Positions 7,606 through 15,070 of a stretch of DNA of 61,365 nucleotides are shown here, piece by piece. Both the position numbers and the translations under genes were made by a program. Below the pieces are notes generated by a model, which was not told the DNA's origin, ran no database searches, and saw nothing but the letters and a program-made list of their open reading frames with translations. Position 1 is the stretch's first letter; every line of letters begins with the position of its first letter. Origin of the DNA: Thiobacillus sp. (GTDB lineage: Bacteria; Pseudomonadota; Gammaproteobacteria; Burkholderiales; Thiobacillaceae); assembly GCF_024708915.1 (NCBI RefSeq), contig NZ_JANJXQ010000241.1:1-61365 (forward strand). Reading direction: 5' to 3'.

Positions 7606-8148
7606 TCAGGCCGGAAGCGCCTCGGCCTCCATCAGCTTGCCGTTGAGGGTGACCTGGCCGCTGACCTCGATGGCGCGTGTCAGGGTATCCAGCACCGGGC
7701 AGTGGCTTTCCACCGTCTGCACCAGTTTCATGAGCGTTTCGGCGTCGGCCGGGCTATTCACCTCGGTCTCGAAAATGATCTTCTGGTAGCCCGGCGGGGT
7801 GGCCCCATCCATGCCGAACAGGCCGCGCAGGTCGAGATAGCCGCGCAGATTGACCTTGACGCTGTCGAGCTTGACGCCCATGACCGAGGCATAGGCGCTG
7901 TACATGATTTCCTGGCATGCGCCCAGTGCGACCAGCAGCAGTTCCACCGGATTGGGCGCGGCGTCGGCCCCGCCCAGTTCGGGCGGTTCGTCGACGACGA
8001 TGGCCGGAAAGTCGCGCACCTTGGCGCTGCAGCGCACGTCCTCTTCGAGTCGGGTATCGGCACGGAATACCACCTTGGCGGCACCGGAATTGCCCTGGAT
8101 GCCGGCGATGGTCTGCATCAGGGCGGCTTTGACGGTTTCTTGCGACAT
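7606..8148 (-). CDS. OsmC/Ohr-family thiol peroxidase-like protein
   Basis: 180 residues. OsmC-family enzymes reduce organic hydroperoxides with two reactive cysteines; here Cys78 (LLVALGACQEIM) and Cys150 (VESHCPVLDTL) occupy the expected places, with an extra Cys40. Known enzymes of this class can be recycled by lipoylated proteins and dihydrolipoamide dehydrogenase, which fits the order osmC-lpd-lipoyl carrier. The start at 8148 has a GAGG site; a longer frame to 8322 lacks one. First gene of the block, with a 240-bp region upstream that holds a dyad. Confidence 0.87.
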   Translation of the reverse strand: MSQETVKAALMQTIAGIQGNSGAAKVVFRADTRLEEDVRCSAKVRDFPAIVVDEPPELGGADAAPNPVELLLVALGACQEIMYSAYASVMGVKLDSVKVNLRGYLDLRGLFGMDGATPPGYQKIIFETEVNSPADAETLMKLVQTVESHCPVLDTLTRAIEVSGQVTLNGKLMEAEALPA

Positions 8149-8266
8149 GATCGGTTTCCTCTCGTGTGTGGGGGATCGGCGGCGCGCGACAGTGCATGCC
8201 GTTGCTTGCATTAAATGGGATTGCAGCGATGAAAATAATTCGGACGAGCGCGCATCCGGATGAGTA

Positions 8267-8279
8267 GATTCCCCTAATC
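8267..8279 (-). promoter_or_regulatory. Dyad GATT-N5-AATC upstream of osmC
   Basis: On the coding strand of osmC the site reads GATTAGGGGAATC, a perfect 4-bp dyad with G+C-rich centre, about 120 bp before the osmC start. Size and symmetry fit a site for a dimeric LuxR/FixJ-type regulator, and two such regulators flank the block. No second copy was found by eye in the window. The rest of the 8149-8388 interval shows no gene. Confidence 0.4.
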
Positions 8280-8388
8280 CGGCTTGGGTATGCCCGGCGG
8301 CACGCGCCGGAACGATGCCCATGCTCGACGGCAGCGCCAGTCTTCCCCGGCTGGAATGGCGCAGGACTTGCGGCGACAGGCTGCGGCC

Positions 8389-9027
8389 TCAGGAAGCCGG
8401 GCTGGCTTCGTTCGCCGCCTGCGTTTCCATGCGCATCCACACCTGCACCAGTTCGGGCAGGGAATTCACACGCATCTTGAACATGACATTGGCGCGATGC
8501 ACCTCGATGGTCTTCGGGCTCAGGCCCAGTTCGATGGCAATCACCTTGTTGGCCTTGCCGGCCACCACGTGCGCGGCGACTTCCCGCTCGCGCGGCGTCA
8601 ACTGCCGGTAGTTGGCCTGGATCCGGGCCAGCTCCCCATGGCTGTGGCGGCGTTGCCGGCACAGTTCCAGGGCCAGCTGGATGCGATCGAGCAAGGCCTG
8701 GTCGTTGTATGGCTTCTGCAGGAAATCGATCGCGCCGGCTTTCATCGCACGCACCGCCATCGGCACGTCGCCGTGACCGGTGACGATGATGACCGGCAGG
8801 CACCAGTCGCGCTCCAGCAGGTGATTCTGCAACTCCAGGCCACTCATGCCGGGGATGCGCACATCCAGCACCAGGCAGCCCGGGGCGGTGCCGTCGTAGG
8901 CATCGAGGAATTCGCGCGCCGAGGCATAGCCGCACACCCGATGGCCGACCGACTCCAGCAGCCAGTGCAGCGATTCGCGCACGGCCTGATCGTCGTCGAT
9001 CACGAAAACGGTTTGTTGTTCAGCCAT
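8389..9027 (-). CDS. FixJ/NarL-type response regulator (system 2)
   Basis: 212 residues. The receiver has D11-D13, phosphoacceptor D55 and K105-P106; the LuxR-type DNA-binding domain begins at LTPREREVAAHVV and runs to about residue 200. It is clearly paralogous to the regulator at 154-780 (shared GHGDVP, LVLD and FLQKP segments), so the two systems probably arose by duplication. It overlaps its kinase by 8 bp. The kinase gene has a sigma54-type promoter, so this pair may be switched on together with the H4MPT genes. The target genes are not visible from sequence. Confidence 0.9.
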   Translation of the reverse strand: MAEQQTVFVIDDDQAVRESLHWLLESVGHRVCGYASAREFLDAYDGTAPGCLVLDVRIPGMSGLELQNHLLERDWCLPVIIVTGHGDVPMAVRAMKAGAIDFLQKPYNDQALLDRIQLALELCRQRRHSHGELARIQANYRQLTPREREVAAHVVAGKANKVIAIELGLSPKTIEVHRANVMFKMRVNSLPELVQVWMRMETQAANEASPAS

Positions 9028-10297
9028 CTATTTGCTCCGCAGTTGCCAGGCACAGGGTGAAGCGAAACGTGAGCCCATCGCCGTTCGGGTTGGAGAGGGA
9101 AATCAGGGCGCCGCCATGGGCCTCGACGATGGAGCGGCAGATCGGCAGGCCCATGCCCATGCCGGCCGATTTGGTGGTGAAGAACGGCTCGAAAATCCGG
9201 CTCTGCATTTCGCGCGTCAGCCCGGAGCCGGTATCGCGCACCTCCACCACCGCCTTCTCCTCCGCCACATAGGTGCGCAGTGTGAGATAGCGTCGTCCGG
9301 GCGGCACGTCGCCCATCGCCTCGATCGCGTTGCGCACCAGATTGAGCACGACCTGCTCGATCTGGATGGCATGGCCCAGCACATGCGGCATCCCGGCTGC
9401 CAGACTCAGCCTGACGTCGACCTGGTGCAGCTTCACTTCCGGCCCGGCAATCAGCATGGCTTCGCGCACGATGGCATGCAGATCCTGTGTCCGGCGGGGG
9501 CTGTCCTCCTTGTTCACGAAACGGCGCAGGCTGCTGATAATGCCGCCGGCGCGCTCGGCCTGCTGGCAGACCTGCTCGATGGCCTGGGTCAGGTCTTCCA
9601 CCGTGCCGCCGCCGGAACGGATGCGCCGCAGGCAGCCGCGCGAGTAGTTGGCAATGGCGGCAAGCGGCTGGTTCAACTCGTGCGCCAGACCGGAAGCCAT
9701 CTCGCCCATGGTGTTGACGCGCGCCGCATGGGCCAGCTCGCGGTAATGCAGGCGCACCTCGTCCTCGGCGTGCTTGCGCGCGGTGATGTCGCGCGTGATG
9801 CCAAGCAGCGCGATCACGTTGTCGCGCCCGTCGCGCAGCGGAACGACGTGGGTTTCCATCCAGCACCGGCGGCCTTTCAGGCTGACGATCTGGAACTCCA
9901 TGACGCCGGATTCGCCGGCAAACACCCGTTCGGTGAGGGCGCGGTATTCGTCGCGGAATTCCGGCGCGACCATGTCGTAGACCGAGGTGCCGATGATGTC
10001 GCCCGGCTGACCGGCTTCGAGCAGCGCCAACCCGGCCGGGTTCATCTCCAGCAGGATGCCGTCGAGGGTTTGCAGCTTCACGCATTCCGGCTCCGAAGCG
10101 ATGATCTGGCGCAGCCTGTTTTCGTTTTCCGCCAGTTTCTCTTCGGCCCGGCAGCGTTCGCCGATTTCCTTTTCCAGCACCTGCTTGGAATGGCGCAAGC
10201 GCAGGTTGAGACGGGTAACGTACAGCACCAAACCCGCCATCAGGGCAAGAACGGTCGACAGCAGTGCCCAGGCAAACGGATTAGCGGGGTAATCCAA
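9020..10297 (-). CDS. PAS-domain sensor histidine kinase (system 2)
   Basis: 425 residues. One membrane segment near the N-terminus (about residues 9-28, WALLSTVLALMAGLVLYV) is followed by a short coiled region, a PAS/PAC domain (about 60-175) and a FixL-type kinase core with GLAHELNQPL, phosphorylated His206, N box NLVRNAIEAM and G boxes DTGSG and GMGMGLP. It has no sizeable periplasmic loop, so sensing is probably by the cytoplasmic PAS. A -24/-12 promoter (10382-10396) and a GACA-N3-TGTC dyad lie upstream. Confidence 0.9.
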   Translation of the reverse strand: MDYPANPFAWALLSTVLALMAGLVLYVTRLNLRLRHSKQVLEKEIGERCRAEEKLAENENRLRQIIASEPECVKLQTLDGILLEMNPAGLALLEAGQPGDIIGTSVYDMVAPEFRDEYRALTERVFAGESGVMEFQIVSLKGRRCWMETHVVPLRDGRDNVIALLGITRDITARKHAEDEVRLHYRELAHAARVNTMGEMASGLAHELNQPLAAIANYSRGCLRRIRSGGGTVEDLTQAIEQVCQQAERAGGIISSLRRFVNKEDSPRRTQDLHAIVREAMLIAGPEVKLHQVDVRLSLAAGMPHVLGHAIQIEQVVLNLVRNAIEAMGDVPPGRRYLTLRTYVAEEKAVVEVRDTGSGLTREMQSRIFEPFFTTKSAGMGMGLPICRSIVEAHGGALISLSNPNGDGLTFRFTLCLATAEQIDG

Positions 10298-10381
10298 ATG
10301 ATTCGCTCCGGTCGGATCGGGTCATTCCGGAACTGTGTGGCCTGAAGCGGCCAGCATCCATCCGGACGAACAAGCTTCCAA

Positions 10382-10396
10382 GCAACTATCGAACCA
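10382..10396 (-). promoter_or_regulatory. Candidate sigma54 promoter for the system 2 kinase
   Basis: Minus strand reads TGGTTCGATAGTTGC: GG and GC are separated by exactly 10 bases and the -12 half is TTGCT. Two bases differ from the consensus TGGCACG-N4-TTGC. The predicted start is near 10370, with the dyad at 10486-10498 about 122 bp upstream, a normal enhancer distance. Confidence 0.55.
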
Positions 10397-10485
10397 ATTT
10401 GCAAGGCATGCCGCAAAGGCCGGCCGGCACTGGATTCCGGATCGCTTGAGCGGGCGCGATCTGTCTCGCGCTCGCGACAGCCGGA

Positions 10486-10498
10486 TGACACTCTGTCA
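10486..10498. promoter_or_regulatory. Dyad TGACA-N3-TGTCA (copy A)
   Basis: A perfect dyad whose complementary strand, TGACAGAGTGTCA, is identical over 13 bases to the site at 18114-18126 in the fhcB-mptG promoter region. Likely an enhancer site for the same activator. Confidence 0.6.
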
Positions 10499-10656
10499 TG
10501 CGGGCACGATTCCCCGCCGTCGGTTCTCGTGACAAGCGGATCGCCGGTTGGGTGCAGGCATCCGCCGGAACACCCGGCTTGAGCGGGCTATTTCCCGTGC
10601 GCCGCTTCGGGGGCCGGTTGCGCGCGCACCCGCCCCCCGGCCCGGGCGCGGAGGTC

Positions 10657-11256
10657 TCAGAAATGCCGTCCTACCGCCAGGCCGATCAGCAGCGGATCGA
10701 GCTTGATGGTCTCGATCTTGGCGCCGCCGCCGCCCGGCCGCACGTCGGTTTCCAGGTAAAACTTCTTCACATCGAAATTGATGAAATAGTCCTTGTTCAC
10801 GCTGTAATCGAATCCGGCCTGCAACACCGCTCCGGTATCCGCCGGAAACCTGCGCAAGCCGTCGAACACCGGCCCGCTCTTGTCGAAGAACACGGTGTGG
10901 TGGATGCCGGCGCCGACATAGGGGCTGAAATCCGACTTCGGCATGAAATGGTATTGCAGCATCAGGTGGAACGGCGCCATGCTTGCCTTGCCCAGCGTCG
11001 TGCCGCCGGCGCTGAAGGTATGGCGCGTGATCCCGGCGGCCGTGTTCAGTGCCAGGTTCTCGTTCAGGTAATAAGTCAGGTTCAGGATCGGTTTGGTCTC
11101 GTTGCTGGCATCCGCCCCGACCACGGGCGATTCGACGTCGGGACGGATGTTGACCAGCCCAAGGCTCACATCGAGCCGCTTGTCGGCATGCGCCAGCGTG
11201 GCGAACGCCGCCAGCAGCACACCCGTCAGCGTGGCGCAGGGAAAAGATTTGTTCAT
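10657..11256 (-). CDS. ompW: OmpW-family outer membrane protein
   Basis: 199 residues: a signal peptide (cleavage near residue 24, after TLAHA), then an eight-stranded barrel pattern with DVSLGLVNIRPDV near the start, FSPYVGAGIHHT in the middle and a C-terminal Phe (AVGRHF) as expected for Bam-dependent insertion. OmpW proteins form small hydrophobic channels; in hydrocarbon and solvent degraders they are linked to uptake of hydrophobic compounds. It stands alone between the second kinase and repeat copy 2. A dyad at 11347-11368 lies about 90 bp before its start and may be its operator. Confidence 0.88.
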   Translation of the reverse strand: MNKSFPCATLTGVLLAAFATLAHADKRLDVSLGLVNIRPDVESPVVGADASNETKPILNLTYYLNENLALNTAAGITRHTFSAGGTTLGKASMAPFHLMLQYHFMPKSDFSPYVGAGIHHTVFFDKSGPVFDGLRRFPADTGAVLQAGFDYSVNKDYFINFDVKKFYLETDVRPGGGGAKIETIKLDPLLIGLAVGRHF

Positions 11257-11346
11257 TGCGTCTCCTTATGGTTGATGGCCCAGCGCGTCGCGCGAGGGGC
11301 CAGGCTTCCATTACAGGGGTACGCCAGAGCGCCGTAAATTGGCATC

Positions 11347-11368
11347 AATACTGTGTCAATACAGTATT
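11347..11368. promoter_or_regulatory. Perfect 8-bp dyad with 6-bp spacer upstream of ompW
   Basis: AATACTGT (11347-11354) and ACAGTATT (11361-11368) are perfect inverted half-sites. The site is A+T-rich, unlike a terminator, and lies five bases from repeat copy 2. It looks like an operator for a dimeric repressor or activator controlling ompW. The half-site resembles CTGT/ACAG of LexA boxes, but the spacer is 6 rather than 8. Confidence 0.5.
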
Positions 11369-11372
11369 ACTA

Positions 11373-11439
11373 CCTAGTGTCGTGACTCGGAAATATCGCA
11401 ACATGAAACGGCGTCTTTTTCCGCATGGCGGCGTTGCTC
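11373..11439 (+). repeat. 67-bp repeat, copy 2
   Basis: Matches the complement of 92-158 at 64 of 67 positions. It starts with CCTAGTGTCGTGACTC and ends with GGCGGCGTTGCTC, and lies between ompW and the PCuAC gene. Sequence beyond the 67 bp is not shared, so the edges are sharp. The rest of 11257-11545 shows only the dyad described above. Confidence 0.8.
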
Positions 11440-11545
11440 AAGGGAATTCCCATGGCTCGCCTGCGGAGGATTCGCTGCGTTGGGGTGTTGCCGGGCTCGG
11501 GGAAGCGCCGATGAGCGGCGCCGGCGCAACGCGCTCGACGCGGCC

Positions 11546-11980
11546 TCAGTCGCGCGGCGCCGGCACGCCCAGCGTGATCTCGATCGTGCTTTGCTTGCCG
11601 GCGCCATCGCGCACGGTCAGCGTCATCGGCACGCTGTCGCCGCCGCCGAGCGGCGTTTTCAGCCCGATCAGCATGGCGTGCAGGCCGCCGGGTTGCAGGC
11701 TGACGGTCTTGCCCGCGGGCAGCCTGATCGATTCCAGCTCGCGCATTTCCATGCGCTCGCCGTCCATGCGCATGAAATGCAGCTCGACCGCTGCCGCCGC
11801 CGGCGTGGCGCCCGCCACCAGTTCCAGGTCGCGCTCGGCGGTGATGTCCATGAATGCGCCGGCTACCTGCTGGCCCGGCACCGTGGGGCGCGCCCAGGCG
11901 TTCTCGATCCTGACATCGGCCGCCTGCGCCGGGCTGGCGAACATCAGGGCGGCGAGCAACGGAAGCACATAAATACGCAT
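11546..11980 (-). CDS. Periplasmic copper chaperone PCu(A)C
   Basis: 144 residues with a signal peptide (about residues 1-20, ends SPAQA). The complete family motif H-X10-M-X21-H-X-M is present as H68, M79, H101 and M103. Such proteins bind Cu(I) in the periplasm and deliver it for assembly of the CuA or CuB centre of cytochrome oxidase, often together with Sco proteins. It begins 26 bp after the dihydropteroate synthase gene, so it may be the last gene of the fhc transcript. A sco1 gene is present at 39720, inside the same gene set. Confidence 0.9.
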   Translation of the reverse strand: MRIYVLPLLAALMFASPAQAADVRIENAWARPTVPGQQVAGAFMDITAERDLELVAGATPAAAAVELHFMRMDGERMEMRELESIRLPAGKTVSLQPGGLHAMLIGLKTPLGGGDSVPMTLTVRDGAGKQSTIEITLGVPAPRD

Positions 11981-12006
11981 GGCAAACTCCTGGTCGGATC
12001 GAAGCT

Positions 12007-12828
12007 TCAGTTCTCGCTGCCCAGGGCCTGCCAGACCTTCAGCGCATCCACTGTGGACGCCACATCGTGCACGCGCACGATCGCGGCGCCGCGCATCGCT
12101 GCGAGCAGCGCCGCGGTGACGCTGGCGATCATCCGTTGCTCCGGAGTCCGGCCGGCAATCTCACCGAACAGCGATTTGCGCGACACCCCGACCAGCGTCG
12201 GCGCCTCGCGCGTGAAGCGGCGCAGTTCGCGAAACAGTGCAATGTTGTGCGCCGGCGTCTTGCCAAAGCCGAAACCCGGATCCAGCACCAGCCGCTCGCG
12301 CGCGATGCCGGCATGGCGCGCTGCCTCGAAACGGGCGCGCAGATAATCCGCCACTTCCTGCGCCACATCGTCGTACGCCGGCGCCAATTGCATGGTTTGC
12401 GGCGTGCCCTGCATGTGCATCAGGCAGACGCCGCAAGCGGAATCCGCCACCGCCTGCAGCGCGCCCGGCGCGCGCAGGGCGTTGACGTCGTTGATCATGT
12501 CGGCGCCGGCGGCCAGCGCGGCCGCCATCACCTCGGTCTTCATGGTGTCCACCGACAGGGCCGCGCCGCACGCCGCGAGGCCGGCGACGACCGGCAGCAC
12601 GCGCTGCAATTCCACCCCCGCATCGACCGGCGTGGCGCCAGGCCGCGTCGACTCGCCGCCTATATCGAGAATGTCGGCGCCCTCCTCGCGCAGCCTCAGG
12701 CCGTGCTCGATGGCGCGCCCGGCATCGGCATAGCGGCCGCCGTCGGAAAACGAATCCGGCGTCGCGTTGACGATGCCCATGACCAGTGGACGCTCCAGGT
12801 CGAAACGATAGCGGCCGCATTGCAGCAT
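12007..12828 (-). CDS. folP: Dihydropteroate synthase
   Basis: 273 residues. Family motifs are present in order: VMGIVNATPDSFSDGG, DIGGESTRPGA, SVDTMK, INDVNALR, LMHMQGTPQTMQ, LDPGFGFGKT, GVSRKS and a C-terminal IVRVHDV. It joins p-aminobenzoate to the pterin pyrophosphate for folate. Its place, 3 bp after the phosphatase gene in the fhc operon, is unusual for a housekeeping folP and may reflect need for the reduced pterin pool here. Biosynthesis of H4MPT itself uses beta-RFAP rather than free pABA at this condensation step, so a direct role in H4MPT is not certain. Confidence 0.92.
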   Translation of the reverse strand: MLQCGRYRFDLERPLVMGIVNATPDSFSDGGRYADAGRAIEHGLRLREEGADILDIGGESTRPGATPVDAGVELQRVLPVVAGLAACGAALSVDTMKTEVMAAALAAGADMINDVNALRAPGALQAVADSACGVCLMHMQGTPQTMQLAPAYDDVAQEVADYLRARFEAARHAGIARERLVLDPGFGFGKTPAHNIALFRELRRFTREAPTLVGVSRKSLFGEIAGRTPEQRMIASVTAALLAAMRGAAIVRVHDVASTVDALKVWQALGSEN

Positions 12829-12831
12829 GGT

Positions 12832-13374
12832 TCAGCCGCTCCCGAATTCGAGGGTTTCGCAATTGCCGATCCAGACCAGCCACATGCGCGCCGGATCCAG
12901 ATTCTGAAAATGCCCGGCCACCGCCTGCAGCACTTCGTGATGCGTCACCACCAGCACGGCAGATTCGTCGGCCTCGCGCAGGTCGGCCAGAAAGCCGTGC
13001 ACGCGCGCCACCATTTCGCGATAGGACTCGCCACCCGGCGCCTTCCACGCGAAAGGATCGGGCGCGCCCTGCATGGCGTTGAGATACTGCGTCACCGGCC
13101 GCCCTTCGAAACCGGTATTGCGGTCGTCGAGCCGGGCGTCGACATGGATTTCGGCGTAATGGCATGCGTTGACGATGGCCGCGGTTTCCTGCGCGCGGCG
13201 CAGGCGCGAGACGTAGACGCGGCGGATCGGCAGGCCGCGCAGACGCTCGGCAGCGGCTTGCGCCTGCAGCCGTCCGGTCGGAGTCAGCGCCACCGGCACG
13301 GCGGGATCGGCATTGCACAGACCGCTCAGGTTGTACTCGGATTCGCCGTGGCGCAGGAACACCAGTTTTTTCAT
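12832..13374 (-). CDS. Histidine phosphatase (phosphoglycerate mutase-like)
   Basis: 180 residues. The catalytic RHGE motif includes His9 (VFLRHGESEYN), and the second His is in VVTHHEV. Members include CobC/alpha-ribazole phosphatases and assorted sugar or pterin phosphatases. Its ATG overlaps the fhcC stop (ATGA) and folP follows after 3 bp, so it is firmly part of the fhc operon. A role removing a phosphate from a pterin or furan intermediate is plausible but not shown by sequence. Confidence 0.8.
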   Translation of the reverse strand: MKKLVFLRHGESEYNLSGLCNADPAVPVALTPTGRLQAQAAAERLRGLPIRRVYVSRLRRAQETAAIVNACHYAEIHVDARLDDRNTGFEGRPVTQYLNAMQGAPDPFAWKAPGGESYREMVARVHGFLADLREADESAVLVVTHHEVLQAVAGHFQNLDPARMWLVWIGNCETLEFGSG

Positions 13375-14177
13375 GCCGGCGCCAGGATTTCCCCTTTGCC
13401 GCCGAAGGCGAGGTCGCCCATGTAGCGGCGCACGCGCGGCGAGTCCGGCACCACGCCGGGCAGGATGGCGTCGGCGTGGCGGCGCAGCAGGCCGAGCCAG
13501 GACAGATCCGCCACGCCGGCATCGTTGTAGGTGGCCGGGATGATGTCCGGCGCACGGCCGAGAATCAGGCTGCCGCGCCGCAGGCCGGGGCCGGGCGCGC
13601 CGGCGCATCCCCCGGCGACCACCAGGGTGCCGGCCAGCAAGCGCGCACCGCAGGCTGCGCCTGCCTTGCCGCGCACCAGGATCAGGCCGCGCCGCATGCG
13701 GTCGCCGAGGCGGTCGCCGGCATCGCCCGCCACTGCGACGACGCCGCCGCCCATACCGGCGCGCTCGCCGATCAACGCGGCGCCGAGCCAGTTGCCGGCA
13801 TTGCCGGCGATGCGCAGCAGGCCGCCGCGCATGCCGTTGGCTGCGCAATCGCCGGCGTCGCCTTCGATGAGCAGTTCGCCGCCGCGCAGATTCTGCCCGG
13901 CATAATGTCCGGCCGGCCCTTCGACGCGCAGCGTGCCGGCCGTCATACCCTTGCCGAGGCAATCGAGACGGCCGCTGCCGGCGTCAATCAGCAGCGCGCC
14001 CGCCTCGCCCGGCGTCACCGCGAACAGCTCGCCCAGCGCCACGGGATTGCCGTCCACCCGCACGGTTTGCGCGGCGATGTCGCCGGCGCTACGGCCGCCC
14101 AGGGTTTCGGGCAGCACGCCGCTCATGTCGATGCGGCCGGCCGGGGCGGCGCGCAAGCTCAGTGTCATGGCGCTCAT
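13371..14177 (-). CDS. fhcC: Formyltransferase/hydrolase complex subunit C
   Basis: 268 residues. The body is a series of Gly-rich repeats (GMTAGTLRVEG, LRGGELLIEGDAGD, MRGGLLRIAGNAG and so on) typical of the right-handed beta-helix of FmdC/FwdC and of the glutamate synthase alpha C-terminal domain. In the bacterial complex it connects subunits A/B with the formyltransferase D. Start and stop both overlap neighbours by the ATGA pattern, which supports one polycistronic unit with stoichiometric expression. Confidence 0.92.
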   Translation of the reverse strand: MSAMTLSLRAAPAGRIDMSGVLPETLGGRSAGDIAAQTVRVDGNPVALGELFAVTPGEAGALLIDAGSGRLDCLGKGMTAGTLRVEGPAGHYAGQNLRGGELLIEGDAGDCAANGMRGGLLRIAGNAGNWLGAALIGERAGMGGGVVAVAGDAGDRLGDRMRRGLILVRGKAGAACGARLLAGTLVVAGGCAGAPGPGLRRGSLILGRAPDIIPATYNDAGVADLSWLGLLRRHADAILPGVVPDSPRVRRYMGDLAFGGKGEILAPA

Positions 14178-15070
14178 GCCAGGATCTCCCGCAGACGATA
14201 GTGGAACTGCCCCAATTTGCCGCCGTAATTGCCGGCCGACAAACGCACGATGCCGCCCGCCGCGCCGATCGCACACACCGCGTCGAGGCCCGCCTTCATG
14301 GCCACGCGCATGTCGGCGTCGCTGACCGCGTCGATGACGATCTCCAGCACCGCTTCCACGTCGGCGCCCAGTTCCGATCGGGCCACGCCGCGCAAGGTCG
14401 GACAGAAGGCATCGTTGGTGGACGCCGGCAGCGCCTTGTACTTGGAGCCGATCTTGGAACCGGAGCGCACCACGCCGCCGGGGAACGGCGCGATCGCGCC
14501 GGGCACGCCAGCGATCGCCGCCGCCGCCGCCTCGCAGGCGGCGAGCGCCTGGGCGCGGGAACGGGCGAGAACCAGGAAGTTGCCGCCGCCGACGGAGCGC
14601 AGCAGGCCGGTGGATTCTTCGGCCAGGAATTCGCCATCCATCACCGGGATGCGCCAGTAGCGCCGGCCGCCGATCAGTTTGGACATCTGCCAGCCGTCGC
14701 CGAAATAGCGCAGGTTCTTGCCCAGCGGCAACGGCTCCTCGCCTTCGCAGCCGGCGAACACGGCGGTGGTGGGACAGGTCAGTACGCACTGGCCGACGCG
14801 GCGTTCCAGCTGTTTGGCCAGTTCCTTGGTGGAGACCGCGAACAGCAGGCCGGCCACACCGGGACGGCCGTCCGGGGTTTCCTCGGGGGCAAGTTCGCGC
14901 TCGATGGCCGCCTCGCAGCCGCAGGCGATCACCGAGGTGGCGAAGCCGAAGGCTGTGTTGGCCGCATGCTTCGCCCAGGTCAGGCTGTCCGCGGTGATGA
15001 GGATGCGGGTGGCCTTCATGCCGAAGGCTTCGGCATAGGTGTCGTCGATGCTCACGCCATTGATGATCAC
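14174..15070 (-). CDS. fhcD: Formylmethanofuran:H4MPT formyltransferase
   Basis: 298 residues matching Ftr over its full length, starting (M)IINGVSIDDTYAEAFGMKATR. It transfers the formyl group from 5-formyl-H4MPT to the methanofuran-type carrier; in bacteria this works together with FhcAB hydrolysis to give formate. The start is GTG at 15070, because the family starts with this peptide and because GTG overlaps the fhcA stop (GTGA). Cytoplasmic. Confidence 0.94.
   Translation of the reverse strand: MIINGVSIDDTYAEAFGMKATRILITADSLTWAKHAANTAFGFATSVIACGCEAAIERELAPEETPDGRPGVAGLLFAVSTKELAKQLERRVGQCVLTCPTTAVFAGCEGEEPLPLGKNLRYFGDGWQMSKLIGGRRYWRIPVMDGEFLAEESTGLLRSVGGGNFLVLARSRAQALAACEAAAAAIAGVPGAIAPFPGGVVRSGSKIGSKYKALPASTNDAFCPTLRGVARSELGADVEAVLEIVIDAVSDADMRVAMKAGLDAVCAIGAAGGIVRLSAGNYGGKLGQFHYRLREILA

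Larger units (their letters stand above)
10298..10656. other. Intergenic region with regulatory elements
   Basis: This 359-bp stretch between the OmpW gene and the second kinase holds no convincing gene. Working leftward from the OmpW end it contains the dyad TGACACTCTGTCA (10486-10498), an adjoining inverted pair CTGTC/GACAG (10461-10465, 10476-10480), a -24/-12 promoter-like sequence (10382-10396) and a leader of about 73 bases before the kinase start. Confidence 0.7.

Noticed and set aside
10485..10499. Pho box
   Set aside because: The CTGTCAT-like half is part of an inverted repeat, whereas Pho boxes are direct repeats with an A+T-rich spacer.
11347..11368. LexA or NrdR box
   Set aside because: CTGT and ACAG are separated by 6 bases instead of the 8 of a LexA box, and the centre does not fit the NrdR consensus. 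Kept only as an unassigned dyad.
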